A program made the translations under genes and the position numbers. A stretch of 64,000 nucleotides of DNA from Sipunculus nudus (taxonomy: Eukaryota > Annelida > Sipuncula > Golfingiida > Sipunculidae), in the NCBI GenBank assembly GCA_026874595.1, contig CM049309.1:53172079-53236078 (forward strand). Direction: 5' to 3'. The notes beneath the pieces were generated by a model that ran no database searches, was not told where the DNA came from, and saw only the letters and a list, made by a program, of their open reading frames with translations. Shown here one piece after another: positions 31,091 to 44,223 of this stretch (positions within the stretch are counted from its first letter, which is position 1; every line of letters starts with the position of its first letter).

Positions 31091-33087
31091 CTAGACAACC
31101 TGAGGTTGAACGCTTGCCGGAAATCGGAAGTGAAACACAGACGGACAGACAGAACATATTATCGGTTTTCTATTAATGGAATGACTCTCAGGGACATTGC
31201 TGAGAATATGTGGCCCGTAGAATGACATATGAGACAAAAGAACAGGCAAGCAGACAAAGCTGACAACAAAAGACGAACAGACAGACATACTGACCTTGTG
31301 AGACAAGATTGACACCAGATGACTTAACCTGGTTATAGAGAAGATTCAAAGGAAGAAAATGAGTTATAATTTATGTAATTTAGATTTATAGTTTTTTTAG
31401 GTATGGCGAAGTAATAATATACTTGGGAGGCTCGACTGTAGCGCCCTCTAGCGGACATTCCGAAGACGACAAATGCGTTTCGTATTATTAGTGTATGACA
31501 TTAGATGTCCCAGTTTCAAAAGGATTCCATCAAAGCTGTGGCCTGTAGAATGCTATATGTAAGGCGTAAGAACCAACAAGCAGGCAACTTTGAGGACAAC
31601 AGACAAACAGAAGGACACACTGATAAAGTGACAGAAGATTGAAACCAGATGCCTTAATCAGGTTATGGAGAAGACTCAAAGGAAGAAAATAAGCTATAGT
31701 TTATGTAATTGAGGCTTTGGGTTTTAGAGATATGGCCAATACAATGGTATGTGTGTGAGGGTTGTGTGCAGCACCCACTAGTGGCCATATCCGGAAAATG
31801 AAAAATTTATTTCGAGATATTATTGTAAGCCATAAGATGTATTAGTTTTAAAAGGATTCCGTCAAAACTGTGGCCTATAGAATGCTATATGTTAGACGCA
31901 AGAACCAGCAAGCAGGCGAATTTTAGGACAACTGACAAACAGACGGACACACTGACAAAGTGACTCAAGATTGAGTCCAGATGACTACTCCACGTTATGG
32001 AGAAGACTCAAAGGAAGAAAAAAGCTACAGTTTATGTAACTGAGGTTTAATAGTTTTGGAGATATTGCCAAAGCATGATATGTTGGGAGAGGTTCGAGTT
32101 CAGCGCCCCCTAGCGGCCATATCCGGAAAATGAAAAATTGGTTTCGAGATATTAGTGTAAGACTTAAGATGTAATAGTTTCATAAGGATTCTTTCAAAAC
32201 TGTGGCCTGTAGAATGCTATATGTGAGACGCAAGAGCAAGCAGGCGAATTTGAGGACAACTGACAAACAGACGGACACAATGACAAAGTGACACAACATT
32301 GAGACCAGATGACATTATCAGTTTATGGAGAAGACTCAGAGGGAAAAAATAAGCTATAGTTTATGTAATTGAGGCTTTGGGTTTTAGAGATATGGCCAAT
32401 GTAATAATATCTGTGTGAAGGTCGTGTGCAGCGCCCCCTAGGAGCCATATTCAAAATATGAAAAAAAAATTTCGAGAAACTAGTGTAGGACTTATGAAAT
32501 GTCAGTTTCAAAAAGATTCCTGCAATAATGTGGCCTTTGGCGCAAGATTAATGAAATCTCGAAATATCTCTATTCACGAGATATTTTACGAGATACTGCA
32601 AGACTTGTAATAAAATCTTGTAGTACTAGTTAAATGCTACCTGATGCAAAAAACTAGATCACTCTAGCTTTAAAACTGACAAAGTTAGAAAAACAAGATC
32701 CCTTATTTTCGAATATCATGAATTTTCCCCAAAAATTTGTAACCATGGTTACGGCAAATTTGAGTCAGCTACACACCAGATGACAGGCCTTGGAATGACG
32801 ATTAAAATGAGCTATTGTTGAAGTAGATACGACTAATAGTCACAAAGATATGAAGAAAAAAAACGTTTTGAGAGGTTTTGACGACCTTGACCTTTGACCT
32901 ATTTTAACCAAAAACAATAGGGCACCTAGAAATTACGTTTTCGAACATCCCTGTAAGTTTAAAGGTTATTGTGGCAAAATTGTGGCCAGGAGAGTGGTGA
33001 CAAACAAACAGACAGACAGACAAACAGACAAACAGACATACGCAACTGACCAATATGCTTGCCGAAATCTTTGATTCCGGCAAGCAA
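31091..33087 (-). mobile_element. Family A element (Helentron/HINE-like), 2.0-kb copy in inverse orientation
   Basis: In element sense it starts with TTGCTTGCCGG and the 5' stem-loop (33057-33085), then a (TGTC)n-like run, the AGGTCAAAGGTCA motif region, the GTAACCATGGTTAC palindrome (32739-32752), and three or four 330-345-bp units, and ends with TTCCGGCAAGCG (31111-31122), the stem-loop CAACC-TCA-GGTTG (complement of 31096-31108) and CTAG (31091-31094). It aligns along its whole length with 3766-6781 minus the 950-bp duplication. This is the best candidate for a full-length family member. No coding capacity. Confidence 0.7.
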
Positions 33088-34893
33088 TAAACATACAATA
33101 CAATGGACTTTATTTAACAAGAAAGACGGATGACCTTGAAAGATCAATGACATCCAATGGGTTGTCACGGCGAACAATGGGCAACCCTTCTGACAATCTG
33201 GGTTGTTTGAGGTACACCCATTTGACAACCCTAAAGTAATCAATCTGACAACCCTATGTTTCAAATGTGACGAGAGCTACCGCCCTCCCCCCCCCCCCCC
33301 CCCCCTTCTGGCCCAGGATTTTTATAGCTTGACCTCCAGGCCTTTGCAATATTCGGCCAATCAAATAACCAATCAGCGACGAAAAACAGAATGCAATCTG
33401 GCTGAAGTATTACCATTTCAATAATCAAATGAACTTTATTTTTGAATTTCGGAACAATATAGTTGTACACTTTCGTTGATCATATAAGCGTAACTTAGGT
33501 GGAAAAAGATATCTATAAACAAAATGAAACCAGATATTTCTTGAAAAGAATAATAAATAATAGGTGTATGGACTCCTTTTGTAAGAAAACACTATAGGTT
33601 TATATAATGCAAACCAGAGATACACTTGAGTTGGTTCAACCTTAATTTCCAAAGGCCTCCGTCTCTGATGACCCTGGTCTTCAACTGCTCTAGGTGGGTC
33701 CTATAGGCCCCATTATTTGTTGCCAGGGAACGCTTGCTCACATTTATGTACAGTTTAAAATTCACTTAAAATATGTTCTTCGGTAAAACTGCTGGGGATT
33801 GTTCAGAGTAAAATACAGATGACCTCGTAGCTTGCTCCTTGTACGAGAGCTCTTTCATGTTTACGAATGAATATCATTAAAAATAATGTTAAAACATTCC
33901 TCGCAAAGTGGAGCAGAAACTGAACAAGCCGTAAGAAACTGTGACATTTCGGCGATGTTGCATGTATAGATCTGTCACTGCTATGGAGACGCCCAGACGC
34001 GATGTTGAAGCAGATTATTATGGGATCCAAGGGTAATGAGGCCGATCCTGTGTAGGCCAATTGCAAATATAAATTACTTTCTTTTTTCATGAACGAAAAC
34101 ACAAACCAACAGCTATTTAAAAACTGTAAAAGTGTATCCCATTTTTATCACACAGCTTATAAAATGAGGGAAAGTGTCATGGTTGCTGAAAAGACCAACA
34201 GCTTAAAAATTATCGTAAATGTTATGGTATAGCCAGGACATGTATGCTTACGGTGGATATTGATAATATATTTCACCAGGCCTGATAGGGACGATAATAT
34301 TGTCTCTACTGCACAGAAAGAGGGACGCCTGTTACGGTAAGATGATGCTGGGAAAATATCAGCCAGAAATATGATTTCACAGAAAATCTTGCTTAAATCA
34401 ATCGATCGCATCAAGAATATTGCTAGTATTAGCAAGTATGAGCATGGAGGCAATGTGTTATGTTCAAATTTAAATACGTGTTGCGATAATATTTGAAGTT
34501 TCACGTCCCACTGAGTGGTCCAGTTTGGTCATTTTACAGGGAACATAATTACGGCTTCCTAACATCCCTGACCGAGACGGTGTTCGATTTGTGATAATGT
34601 GATCCAAGGCGTCTCCGGAACCCATTGTCACAGAGCCTCATTGCTAATGCCACGGTCTTATTGTCCGTGATATAGTCTGCCAACTTTGACAGGTCTCTGA
34701 ATTTTGCAAACAGAAAATTCGTTGAATTGGTTCGTGACCAACACAATTCGTGTGATCAAGTCAGATTTCGCAGAGTTCTTATTGACCAGAATTTCCACAC
34801 ACCTATCCTTAACGCTGCCAGGTATACGAGTCCATTTTACAAACCCTACTTATTGTCCCATTCTAGACAAACCGATTTTCGGGAAATGCTGTC
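33088..34893. other. Spacer with C19 run
   Basis: Contains a 19-base C-run at 33287-33305 and no recognised gene. A minus-strand frame at 34549-34746 looks compositionally protein-like (DLSKLADYITDNKTVALAMR) but has no recognised family or clear splice sites. Confidence 0.45.
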
Positions 34894-34914
34894 AATCGAT
34901 CGATCGATCGATCG

Positions 34915-34947
<33 letters not shown>
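34894..34947. repeat. (CGAT)n(GA)n compound microsatellite
   Basis: About six CGAT units run directly into about fourteen GA units. Confidence 0.95.
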
Positions 34948-34954
<7 letters not shown>

Positions 34955-35686
34955 GGGCGATCAGGATACTTGATAAGAAAATACATAAATTTCCAAGAAA
35001 ATGCTTTTCCGTTTCTCGAAAGTTTCGCATATTGATGTAAATACGTTCGTCATACGATTTCCAAAAAATGCGACTACCGAGTAGAAAAAGGTATCTATTG
35101 TGATTTAGGAACTAAACATTGGATTTCATTTTTTACATATTTAGTTTAACTGGGACCAAAAAATGAACACACGTGACCTCATTTACACCCATATAAATCA
35201 GGCAAAATCATTTAAACATACGATAGGTCTGTTATTTTCAATTTTCATGTTCTAATACAAATAACCGGGCAGGTACCAGATGGATGAAACAAGTCGTACT
35301 GATAAAAAACTGATAGTTTTCTTGTTCAGGGATGATTACTGAAATTACAATATAGACGGATTAAGCCCCCAGGGAACGAGCACCTGTCCATTTCCTCCAT
35401 GTTTTGATGAATTGACTGCTCTGCTAAAATGGTCCATGTAATCGATATACATGTCTCCGTAATGACCGTCATTCATAATTCAGATATTGAACAAACAATT
35501 AAGCTCTCTATAAGATATTGCTGTCCTTATTATTATTACCGGACAAACAAAGACCTATATTCAATGAAAAAGCATAACCTGACAAGCAGACAGCCAAACG
35601 CAAATGAACACCTCCGCCTAGGCCACGTTAGATTTATATATATTTTATCGTCCATTGTAGTATCGTGAGTAATTATTATAAGGGCT
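34948..35686. other. Spacer with nothing recognised
   Basis: No supported feature between the microsatellite and the second Ty3-type element. Confidence 0.4.
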
Positions 35687-35840
35687 TGTCCCGAGCGATA
35701 ATAGAGGATATTATGGGTGTAAACCGGAAGGCGTCATTAGCCTCGTGTTGAGTTCGAGCTGAGTGGAGATCGCCATGTTGGAACTGGAATAAACTTGTTA
35801 TAGTTTTAATCTGAGTTGTCTGTCGCTTAGAGCGTGAACT

Positions 35841-37112
35841 GTGAACGGAACATATGGCGACGGGGTGTTAGAACTTACAGTGCATCGAACTACAGGTACG
35901 GCCGTTTCTTTGAACCAAGAATTCGGGAATTTGACAACTGTTGATGTGTCAGGAGAACCGACGAGCGTTGGGCCTCGATGGGAACGCTGGAAACGAGCTT
36001 TCGTGTTATATGCTGACGCACGTGGTGTCACCCAGGGTCGACAGAGGCGAGCATTGCTGTTGCATACAGCGGGATTAGATGTGCAGGACATCTTCTATAC
36101 GCTTCCTGATATAGGGGAAGAAAAACTTTGATGCAGCGCTACTGGCATTGGATACTTACTTCAAGCCAAAGATCAACATGCCATATGAGAGGTACGTTTT
36201 AAAAAAATGTATCAAACTGATCAGGAAACGGTCGATCAATTTGTCGCTCGACTACGTAGAAAGGCATTTAATTGTGGTTTTCGTGGCAGTTTTGACGAAC
36301 ATATTAGGGACCAGATAATACACAGTTGCAAGAGTGATGTTCTTAGAAGGAAACTGTTAGAGAAAGACCCCACGTTAGCGGAAGCACAAGAAATGGCGAG
36401 GTCCATGGAGGCGGCTTCAGCCCTGAGTAACAAGATGTGTGGAAAAGGTGAATTTGAAACTGTCAACCGGGTCTCACAGAATAAAGGTAAACCTAAATGG
36501 TCAGGTAGAACTGATAGAAAACCAAGTAAATCCAGTACCAATAACAGTTCTATGCCACAGAAAAAGACACACCAACAAGTAAATCAAAGATGTTATCGTT
36601 GTGATAAACATGGACATTTTGGGAGAGATCCATCTTGCCCTGCCCGTAATAAGACCTGTAACAAATGTGGCAAAGAAGGACATTTTGCTGTGAGATGCAG
36701 AACCAAGAGACATTTTGTTAATTGTATGTCAGATGAGACAGAACCAGACGCAGAGCCAGAGCAAGATAGAAGTGACTTTGCTTTTATTGTACAGGACCAT
36801 GTTAAATGTCAGACTGTTGACGTATATGTCGAAGTTATTTCAATAAATATGATTATTGACTCGGGAGCAAGTACAAATATTGTGAATGCTGAAATGTGGG
36901 AGTACTTAAAAAGTCAAAAGATTAAATGTACTTCTAGAAAGTGTGAGAAACTGATTTATGCATATGGTACAAATGACACACTGAAAACACTTGGATGTTT
37001 GAAAGCAGAGACAACAGTAAACAATAAAACTGTTGTTGCTGAATTTGTTGTGATCAAAGGTCAAGGCAGCCATTATTGGGATGTGATACAGCTGTTGAAC
37101 TTGGTGTCATGA
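35841..37112 (+). pseudogene. gag: Gag-protease of the second Ty3-type element, frameshifted
   Basis: The first frame (35841-36131) contains VGPRWERWKRAF and RRALLLHTAGLDVQDIFYTL, the usual N-terminal capsid motifs of Mag/K02A2.6-type Gag. A one-base shift near 36120-36127 moves the reading to the frame of 36207-37112, where the capsid continues (QFVARLRRKAFNCGF), followed by two zinc knuckles (CYRCDKHGHFGRDPSC and CNKCGKEGHFAVRC) and an aspartic protease with IDSGAST near residue 218 of that frame. A second shift near 37072 leads into RT. Two frameshifts make it non-functional. Confidence 0.85.
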
Positions 37113-37522
37113 AAATTCAGATTAATGCTGTGTCTACATGTATCAGTGATATACTAGGGAATTATGAGAGTTGTTTCACAGGGGTCGGCAAGCTTACCGA
37201 TTACCAGTTAAAGCTTCATCTGGACAAAACAGTAAAACCGGTAGCTCAACAGCAGTACCGAATTCCATTTCCACTTAGAGAGTCCGTGTCAAAGAAACTT
37301 GATGACCTTGAGCGTAGTGATATAAACGAGAAAGTCGTAGGCCCCACACCATGGGTTAGTCCTGATATATGTGTTCCTAAGCCAGACGGGGACATTAAAT
37401 TGTGTGTTGACATGCGGCAAGCGAATAGGGCTGTAGTGAGAGAACGACATCCGATACCAACAATTGATGAGGTTCTACAGGACATGAACAACAGCAAAGT
37501 GTTTAGCAAACTTGACCTTCGG
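37076..37522 (+). pseudogene. pol: Reverse transcriptase N-terminal fragment of the second Ty3-type element
   Basis: The frame reads ...TAVELGVMKI, then VGKLTDYQLKLHLDKTVKPV, then the finger/palm motifs PWVSPDICVPKPDGDIKLCVD, RERHPIPTIDEVL and FSKLDL, where the first catalytic Asp belongs. The sequence then switches to GGTTTTGGGACACTAG, the start of a repeat also found at 47285, so the catalytic MDD region, RNase H and integrase are missing. Confidence 0.85.
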
Positions 37523-37978
37523 TTTTGGGACACTAGATGTAATTACAGCTAAGCAACTGACATGATTGTTGTCATTTTATAGTAAAAGAATAAAAAAAAA
37601 TATGCGTTAAAATAACAAAAAAATACAGGTGGCGCCACCACTTTTCGGGAACTGACAAAACTAGTTATTGTCAATATTCACTGCAAGATTCATGACAATC
37701 CATGCATTAATTATCAAGATACTGGAGGATTTGTATTATATTTTTGATTATTCCGGGGGTACTTTCAACCCCCATAGCTCGGAGGATATAGGTCGTAGTG
37801 ACCTAATTTCAGGTTTCCAAGGAGATTTTTTATTGTCCTCCCTAGATATTCACTATGAAATATCTAGGTCCAGCAGTTACGATTTGTGCCCTGCTAACGG
37901 ACGGCCGGACGGCCGGACGGACGACGGACAAAACGCCATTCCTATACCTCAGTTGACTTAAAGTCAGCTGAGCTAAAA
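37521..37978 (+). mobile_element. Family B non-autonomous element, complete copy 1
   Basis: It begins GGTTTTGGGACACTAGATG and matches 47285-47711 over its whole length. It contains the 12-base palindrome GGTGGCGCCACC (about 37630), a block of CGGACGGCC repeats (about 37905-37930), and ends with the stem-loop CTCAGTTGACTT/AAGTCAGCTGAG (37948-37972) and CTAAAAA. It sits in the RT fragment of the second Ty3 element. A 3' stem-loop followed by CTAA would fit a Helitron-type 3' end. Confidence 0.65.
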
Positions 37979-39261
37979 ATAGACCAGGAACGTCCACCGT
38001 TTAGTATCTGGTCTATCTCTGGTCAGAATGACCATACTTACAGGCATGTCGAACTGTACGGGACGTCTTTGTCAAAAGTCAGTTTTAGGCTGTCACCTCA
38101 TTTCTAATGGCATTAGAAACTGGTCAGCTTATGGAAGGACCGGTGTCTACTTTTAGATTTAACGAATACTTTCTATTTTGAATATAATATTGCACTCATG
38201 GGCAGCTTTGATGATAATTTTTACCGTTTTAGTATTGGTACTCATTCCCTGATGCCGTTAACGAGTTTAACGACAAGTCTTCCTTTTTTAGATGGTCTCT
38301 CAAAGTATTTCTGTTTGACTGCTATAAGATTGAGATTGAGATTACGCTTAATGGTCCCCCTCCACCCCACCCATCATTCATCTCTTCAGGATCGACATTG
38401 ATATAGTTTATGGCTGGTGATGCAGTTTCGAAATTTTATGCACCATCTGTGCGGTAATCCTTTTGTTAGAGCGTCATGTCTGCTAAATTTGATTAAGGTG
38501 TCTTGTTTAGAGGAACGTTTTGTTTTACAAAGATTGTTCCGGTCAAAGTACATGTTTGACCTGATGCAGATACTTCTTTCTTCGTCACTTAAGTCATTTT
38601 CGAATTACAGTGCCAAGGGGCCTGTGGTAATAACATTATACTGGACTTGAGACGTGAGTGGGCCTTAATACATTTGTTACAACTGTGACGTCATAATGGT
38701 CACGATAGTGACGCACAGTCACCTACATAACGTAAGTCCCCTTATTGCAACCCAACCCAGGTCTCGAAATCATCAAAGAACTGCTGTTCGTAAATGACGT
38801 AATAACCAATATACGGTTATACGGTTAAAACCTGCTTCATAAGGTACCCGCTATAGCCACATTCCACGGTTCAACCAATAGTCATCCAGTCATTATACCT
38901 AATATCATCTATATACCGTATATGTGGCTTATTATGCTTTATAGATTATACATTATTTTTCGTAAACTAAACTGGGGAAGAATATTTTCTGTCTCTTGTT
39001 TATGTCCCCGACGCTTGATACACTGATGTCATATACAATAACAGAACGATGTAAGCGGGTGTTTATCCAGATCAACTGGATAATAATCCACCATATGTCA
39101 GCAGCAGGCGCGAGGTCACCAGTATAACCAATCCAAAGATTAACCTAATAATTACGCACCATTACCCAAAACCCGATAAACTGTTCCATTTCGAGCGCGA
39201 GATAATAATTACCTCGCACAAAATGTAATTTACCTATTTTTTACCAGGGCATGTCTTACAA
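37979..39261. other. Spacer with nothing recognised
   Basis: No gene or repeat boundary found. An imperfect AGACCAG...CTGGTCT inverted pair directly follows the family B end (about 37981-38014), and a TGACGTCA word is at about 38687. Confidence 0.4.
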
Positions 39262-39589
39262 GGGCACCGCAAAGCGGAGCATCCCCTCGCATAGGAGCAT
39301 AGTGATATGGGGTGTATTACGCAAGTGTTAAAATGAGGAGGGGAGGTGTGTGAGCTTGAGCTTTGACGTCAAACTCAGTAAGTTGTACGTGTATGGGTGG
39401 GTGAGGCATATGTTGAGGAGAAAGCTTAAGATCAAATGATTTGGCTTAAAATTGATCAAAAAGGTATATTGATACGAATTAGAAGACAGACATAGGAGTT
39501 AGTATATCCGCTGTTGCAAATTTGTTATGAGGGGATAATAACGTATTTGGTTAGAAACTCGATTAACGTAAGAAGGATTGGATCCAGTT

Positions 39590-41105
39590 GAAAAAAGCAT
39601 ATGGCACAACGGTTTTAAAATGGTTCCACAAGCTTTTTCAAGAAGTGGGTGCTGTAGCCGTGACCTTTGACCCCGTGACCTAAAATTCAATATGTTACTT
39701 CGTCCATGGGTGGCTGAGCCATATGTGCAAGATAAAAGGTTTAGGTCAAACGGTTTTGCTTAAAAGGGGTCAAACGGTTTTGCTTAAAAGGGGTCCACAA
39801 GCTTTTTCAAGAAGTGGGTGCTGTGGCCGTGACCTTTGACCCCTTGACCTCAAAATCAATAGGTTTCTTCATCCATGGGTGGGTAAGCCATATGTGCAAG
39901 ATGAAAGGTTTAGGTCAAACGGTTTTGCTTAATATGGGTGCACAAGTTTTTTCAAGAAGTGGGTGCTGTGGCCGTTACCTTTGACCCCGTGACCTCAAAT
40001 TCAATAGGTTACATCATCCATGGGTGGGTAAGTCATATGTGCAAGATGAAAGGTTTAGGTCAAACGGTTTTGCTTAAAATGGGTCCACAAGCTTTTTCAA
40101 GAAGTGGGTGCTGTGGCCGTGACCTCTGCCCCCTTGACCTCAAAATCGAAAGGTTTCTTCATCCATGGGTAGGTAAGCCATATGTGCAAGATGAAAGGTT
40201 TAGGTCAAACGGTTTTCCTTAATATGGGTCCACAAGCTTTTTCAAGAAGAGGGTGCTGTGGCCGTGACCTTTGACCCCTTGACCTCAAAATCAATAGGTT
40301 TCTTCATCCATGGGTGGGTAAGCCATATGTGCAAGATGAAAGGTTTAGGTCAAACGGTTTTGCTTAATATGGGTGCACAAGTTTTTTCAAGAAGTGGGTG
40401 CTGTGGCCGTGACCTTTGAATCCGTGACCTCAAAATCGATAGGTTTCTTCATCCATGGGTGGGTAAGCCATATGTGCAAGATGAAAGGTTTAGGTCAAAC
40501 GGTTTTGCTTAATATGGGTGCAAAAGCTTTTTCAAGAAGTGGGTGCTGTGGTCGTGACCTCTGCCCCCTTGACCTCAAAATCGATAGGTTTCTTCATCCA
40601 TGGGTGGGTAAGCCATATGTGCAAGATGAAAGGTTTAGGTCAAACGGTTTTGCTTAATATGGGTGCAAAAGCTTTTTCAAGAAGTGGGTGCTGTGGCCGT
40701 GACCTTTGACTCCGTGACCTCAAAATCAATAGGTTTCTTCATCCATGGGTGGGTAAGCCATATGTGCAAGATGAAAGGTTAAGGTCAAACGGTTTTGCTT
40801 AAAATGGGTCCACAAGCTTTTTCAAGAAGTGGGTGCTGTGGCCGTGACCTTTGACCCCGTGACCTCAAATTCAATAGGTTACATCATCCATGGGTGGGTA
40901 AGTCATATGTGCAAGATGAAAGGTTTAGGTCAAACGGTTTTGCTTAAAATGGGTCCACAAGCTTTTTCAAGAAGTGGGTGCTGTGGCCGTGACCTTTGAC
41001 CCAATGACCTGAAAATCAACAGGTTTCTTCAACTATGGGTGGGTGAGCCATGTGTGCGAGATGAAAGGTTTAGGGCAAACGGTTTGGTATGAAATTGATC
41101 CATAA
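39590..41105 (+). repeat. 145-bp tandem satellite, about ten units
   Basis: The word aaaggtt(t/a)agg(t/g)caaacgg recurs with ggtt at 39738, 39907, 40052, 40197, 40342, 40487, 40632, 40777, 40922 and 41067. All spacings after the first are exactly 145; the first is 169 because a 24-base segment (aaacggttttgcttaaaaggggtc) is duplicated in it. Each unit contains a TGACCTTTGACCCC-type motif followed by a further TGACCT. Open frames with repeated KAFSRSGCCGRDL-like peptides are by-products. Confidence 0.95.
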
Positions 41106-41106
41106 A

Positions 41107-42688
<1,582 letters not shown>

Positions 42689-42775
42689 AATTTCGGACGG
42701 ACAGACGGATGGACGCACGAACGGAGGCGTTACTTTATCTCTTTCGCAACTTCGTTGCGAGGGGATAATAAAGCA

Positions 42776-43649
42776 TCGGTGACTGTGCAACTGGAATAAA
42801 TGTAAATGAATTGTTAATCGCGGCAAGCCGGCTGGAAAGGCTTGCATGGTGTTATTAAATCTATTTTACCCAGCCACTCTTGGACTCAAATGACTAACTT
42901 ATTTATTAAAAAAAGAGAACAAAAAAAGGGAATGCTGCACTTAGTCACTGTTTTTCCATCTGGAATTAGCAAATAAAGAGAATGGTTGTTGAAAGTTTTA
43001 AAAGGTGCTCCACTTAAAAGCATTTGGACTCCCTTAGTAAGGATTAAATGGACTGAGGCTGAACGTCTGCTGAACTAAACCTCTTATATGTTGCAGTAGA
43101 AAGAAAATAGAATTGCGCTTATGACAGCTACTTTATGACAGCTACTCACATGGAAGGTGCGACAAATATGCTGACTGTTAAGGACTTTCAGACGATTTTC
43201 AAATCTGCTGCGAAAAGGTGCTGACAGATGGACAGATGATGAATCACAGTAACACGACAGACTTCGAATTTTACCTACGTATATACACTCTGAGCGTGCA
43301 AAAATACGATAGCGACGCCATACGTTCATACTATCACACGGAGATAAAAAGGCCGTATTTCTACAGATTATGAAGGAAAATGCACTTGCTATGAAGACGA
43401 CAGCCATTTCATCACATTTACAAAACAGTTAAAGAGATATTAAGTAAACATTTTAATCTACCGTACTATGCCAATCTTAATCTGTTAGATACACGACCTA
43501 CAATTAGGTTAAAGACAAAACGAGCTAATAATGTTCTAGTCTAATGAAGATAAAGCCTAAAAAGAGAGCCCTATTTGTTTTGTCTGACGCATAAGGAAAA
43601 ATTTCAAAAACTCGGAATCTGCATTCTAAGTAATGCAAGCCTACGCGCC
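42776..43649. other. Spacer with nothing recognised
   Basis: No supported gene; small frames lack motifs or splice sites. Confidence 0.4.
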
Positions 43650-43930
43650 ATGTTTGTGTGTATATGTGGGTGGGGGGGGGGCGGGGTTACTATTGTGCGA
43701 TGCTCTTCAACCCGTCTTCGCATTCCCTTATTCGGCCCATATTCCCAGGTTCATTCGTGCATAAGTTACTATATATTTATGAATATTCCTTGATGACATT
43801 CCTGAAACCGTATCATGTGCCGCGTCTACACCAAAATCTGAACAATTCTTCATTGGCTCATTTCTGGAAATCCCCTGAACAATTCATTAGATTCCATTCA
43901 TAATTGTGTGAGTTATCGTGTGAACAAACA
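43650..43930. repeat. Dispersed repeat ending in G-run, copy 2 (inverted)
   Basis: The reverse complement of this segment matches 27800-28075 and 48390-48565: G-run (about 43670-43683) at one end, 'cattcgtgcataag', 'tgacattcctgaaaccgtatcatgtg', 'attggctcatttctggaaat' and 'gaacaaacacacaacc' at the other. Confidence 0.55.
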
Positions 43931-44170
43931 CACAACCACAGACAAGAGCGGGGATAAACGCATACCCTTCTAGCGAACGCAATTATGCGTAAAGGATGAT
44001 ATTGGATTAGGACATTTATTAATATGAGCCTTTCTTTATTTTGCTTTGACACTTACTGTAAAACATATAGTTCAGAGGCACATAATTCTTACCAAAAACA
44101 AAACGTGCTTTATGCGGTTAACGGAGCAAGATTGATAGTGGCGCCAAACCCCCGTCGGAAGCTTTCCGCA

Positions 44171-44223
44171 TGACGTCATGGACTTGACCTATAAATCTAG
44201 GTAGCCACTTCCGGCAATCAGTC
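44171..44223 (+). promoter_or_regulatory. Candidate core promoter: CRE, TATA box, initiator
   Basis: TGACGTCA (44171-44178) is followed by TATAAAT (44190-44196) and by TCAGTC (44218-44223), an initiator-type sequence 30 bases after the TATA box, the classical distance. The start would be near 44220 on the plus strand. Downstream, an untranslated leader with a possible donor (ACCG|GTGAAA, about 44244) follows; a hydrophobic 68-codon frame (44381-44587) is not convincing. No gene is identified. Confidence 0.4.

Larger units (their letters stand above)
35687..37522 (+). mobile_element. Second Ty3-type LTR retrotransposon, 5' part only, decayed
   Basis: A possible 5' LTR begins near TGTCCCGAGCG (about 35687) and includes AATAAA (about 35789-35794). 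A leader with 'catATGGCGACGGGG', which looks like a Ty3-type primer-binding site, follows, then gag-pro-RT. The element stops inside RT at about 37522, where a family B repeat begins, and nothing of RT resumes on the other side. No 3' LTR is in the window. It differs from the 15.3-20.1 kb element in protein sequence and knuckle spacing, so it is a separate lineage. Confidence 0.75.

Noticed and set aside
34549-34746. 65-codon minus-strand frame with protein-like composition
   Set aside because: No recognised motif, no clear splice signals, and the opposite strand is open as well.
39938-40709. Repeated 60-94-codon frames with Phe-Ser-Arg-Ser-Gly-Cys-Cys motifs
   Set aside because: By-product of the 145-bp array; the period is not a multiple of three, so the frames do not continue.
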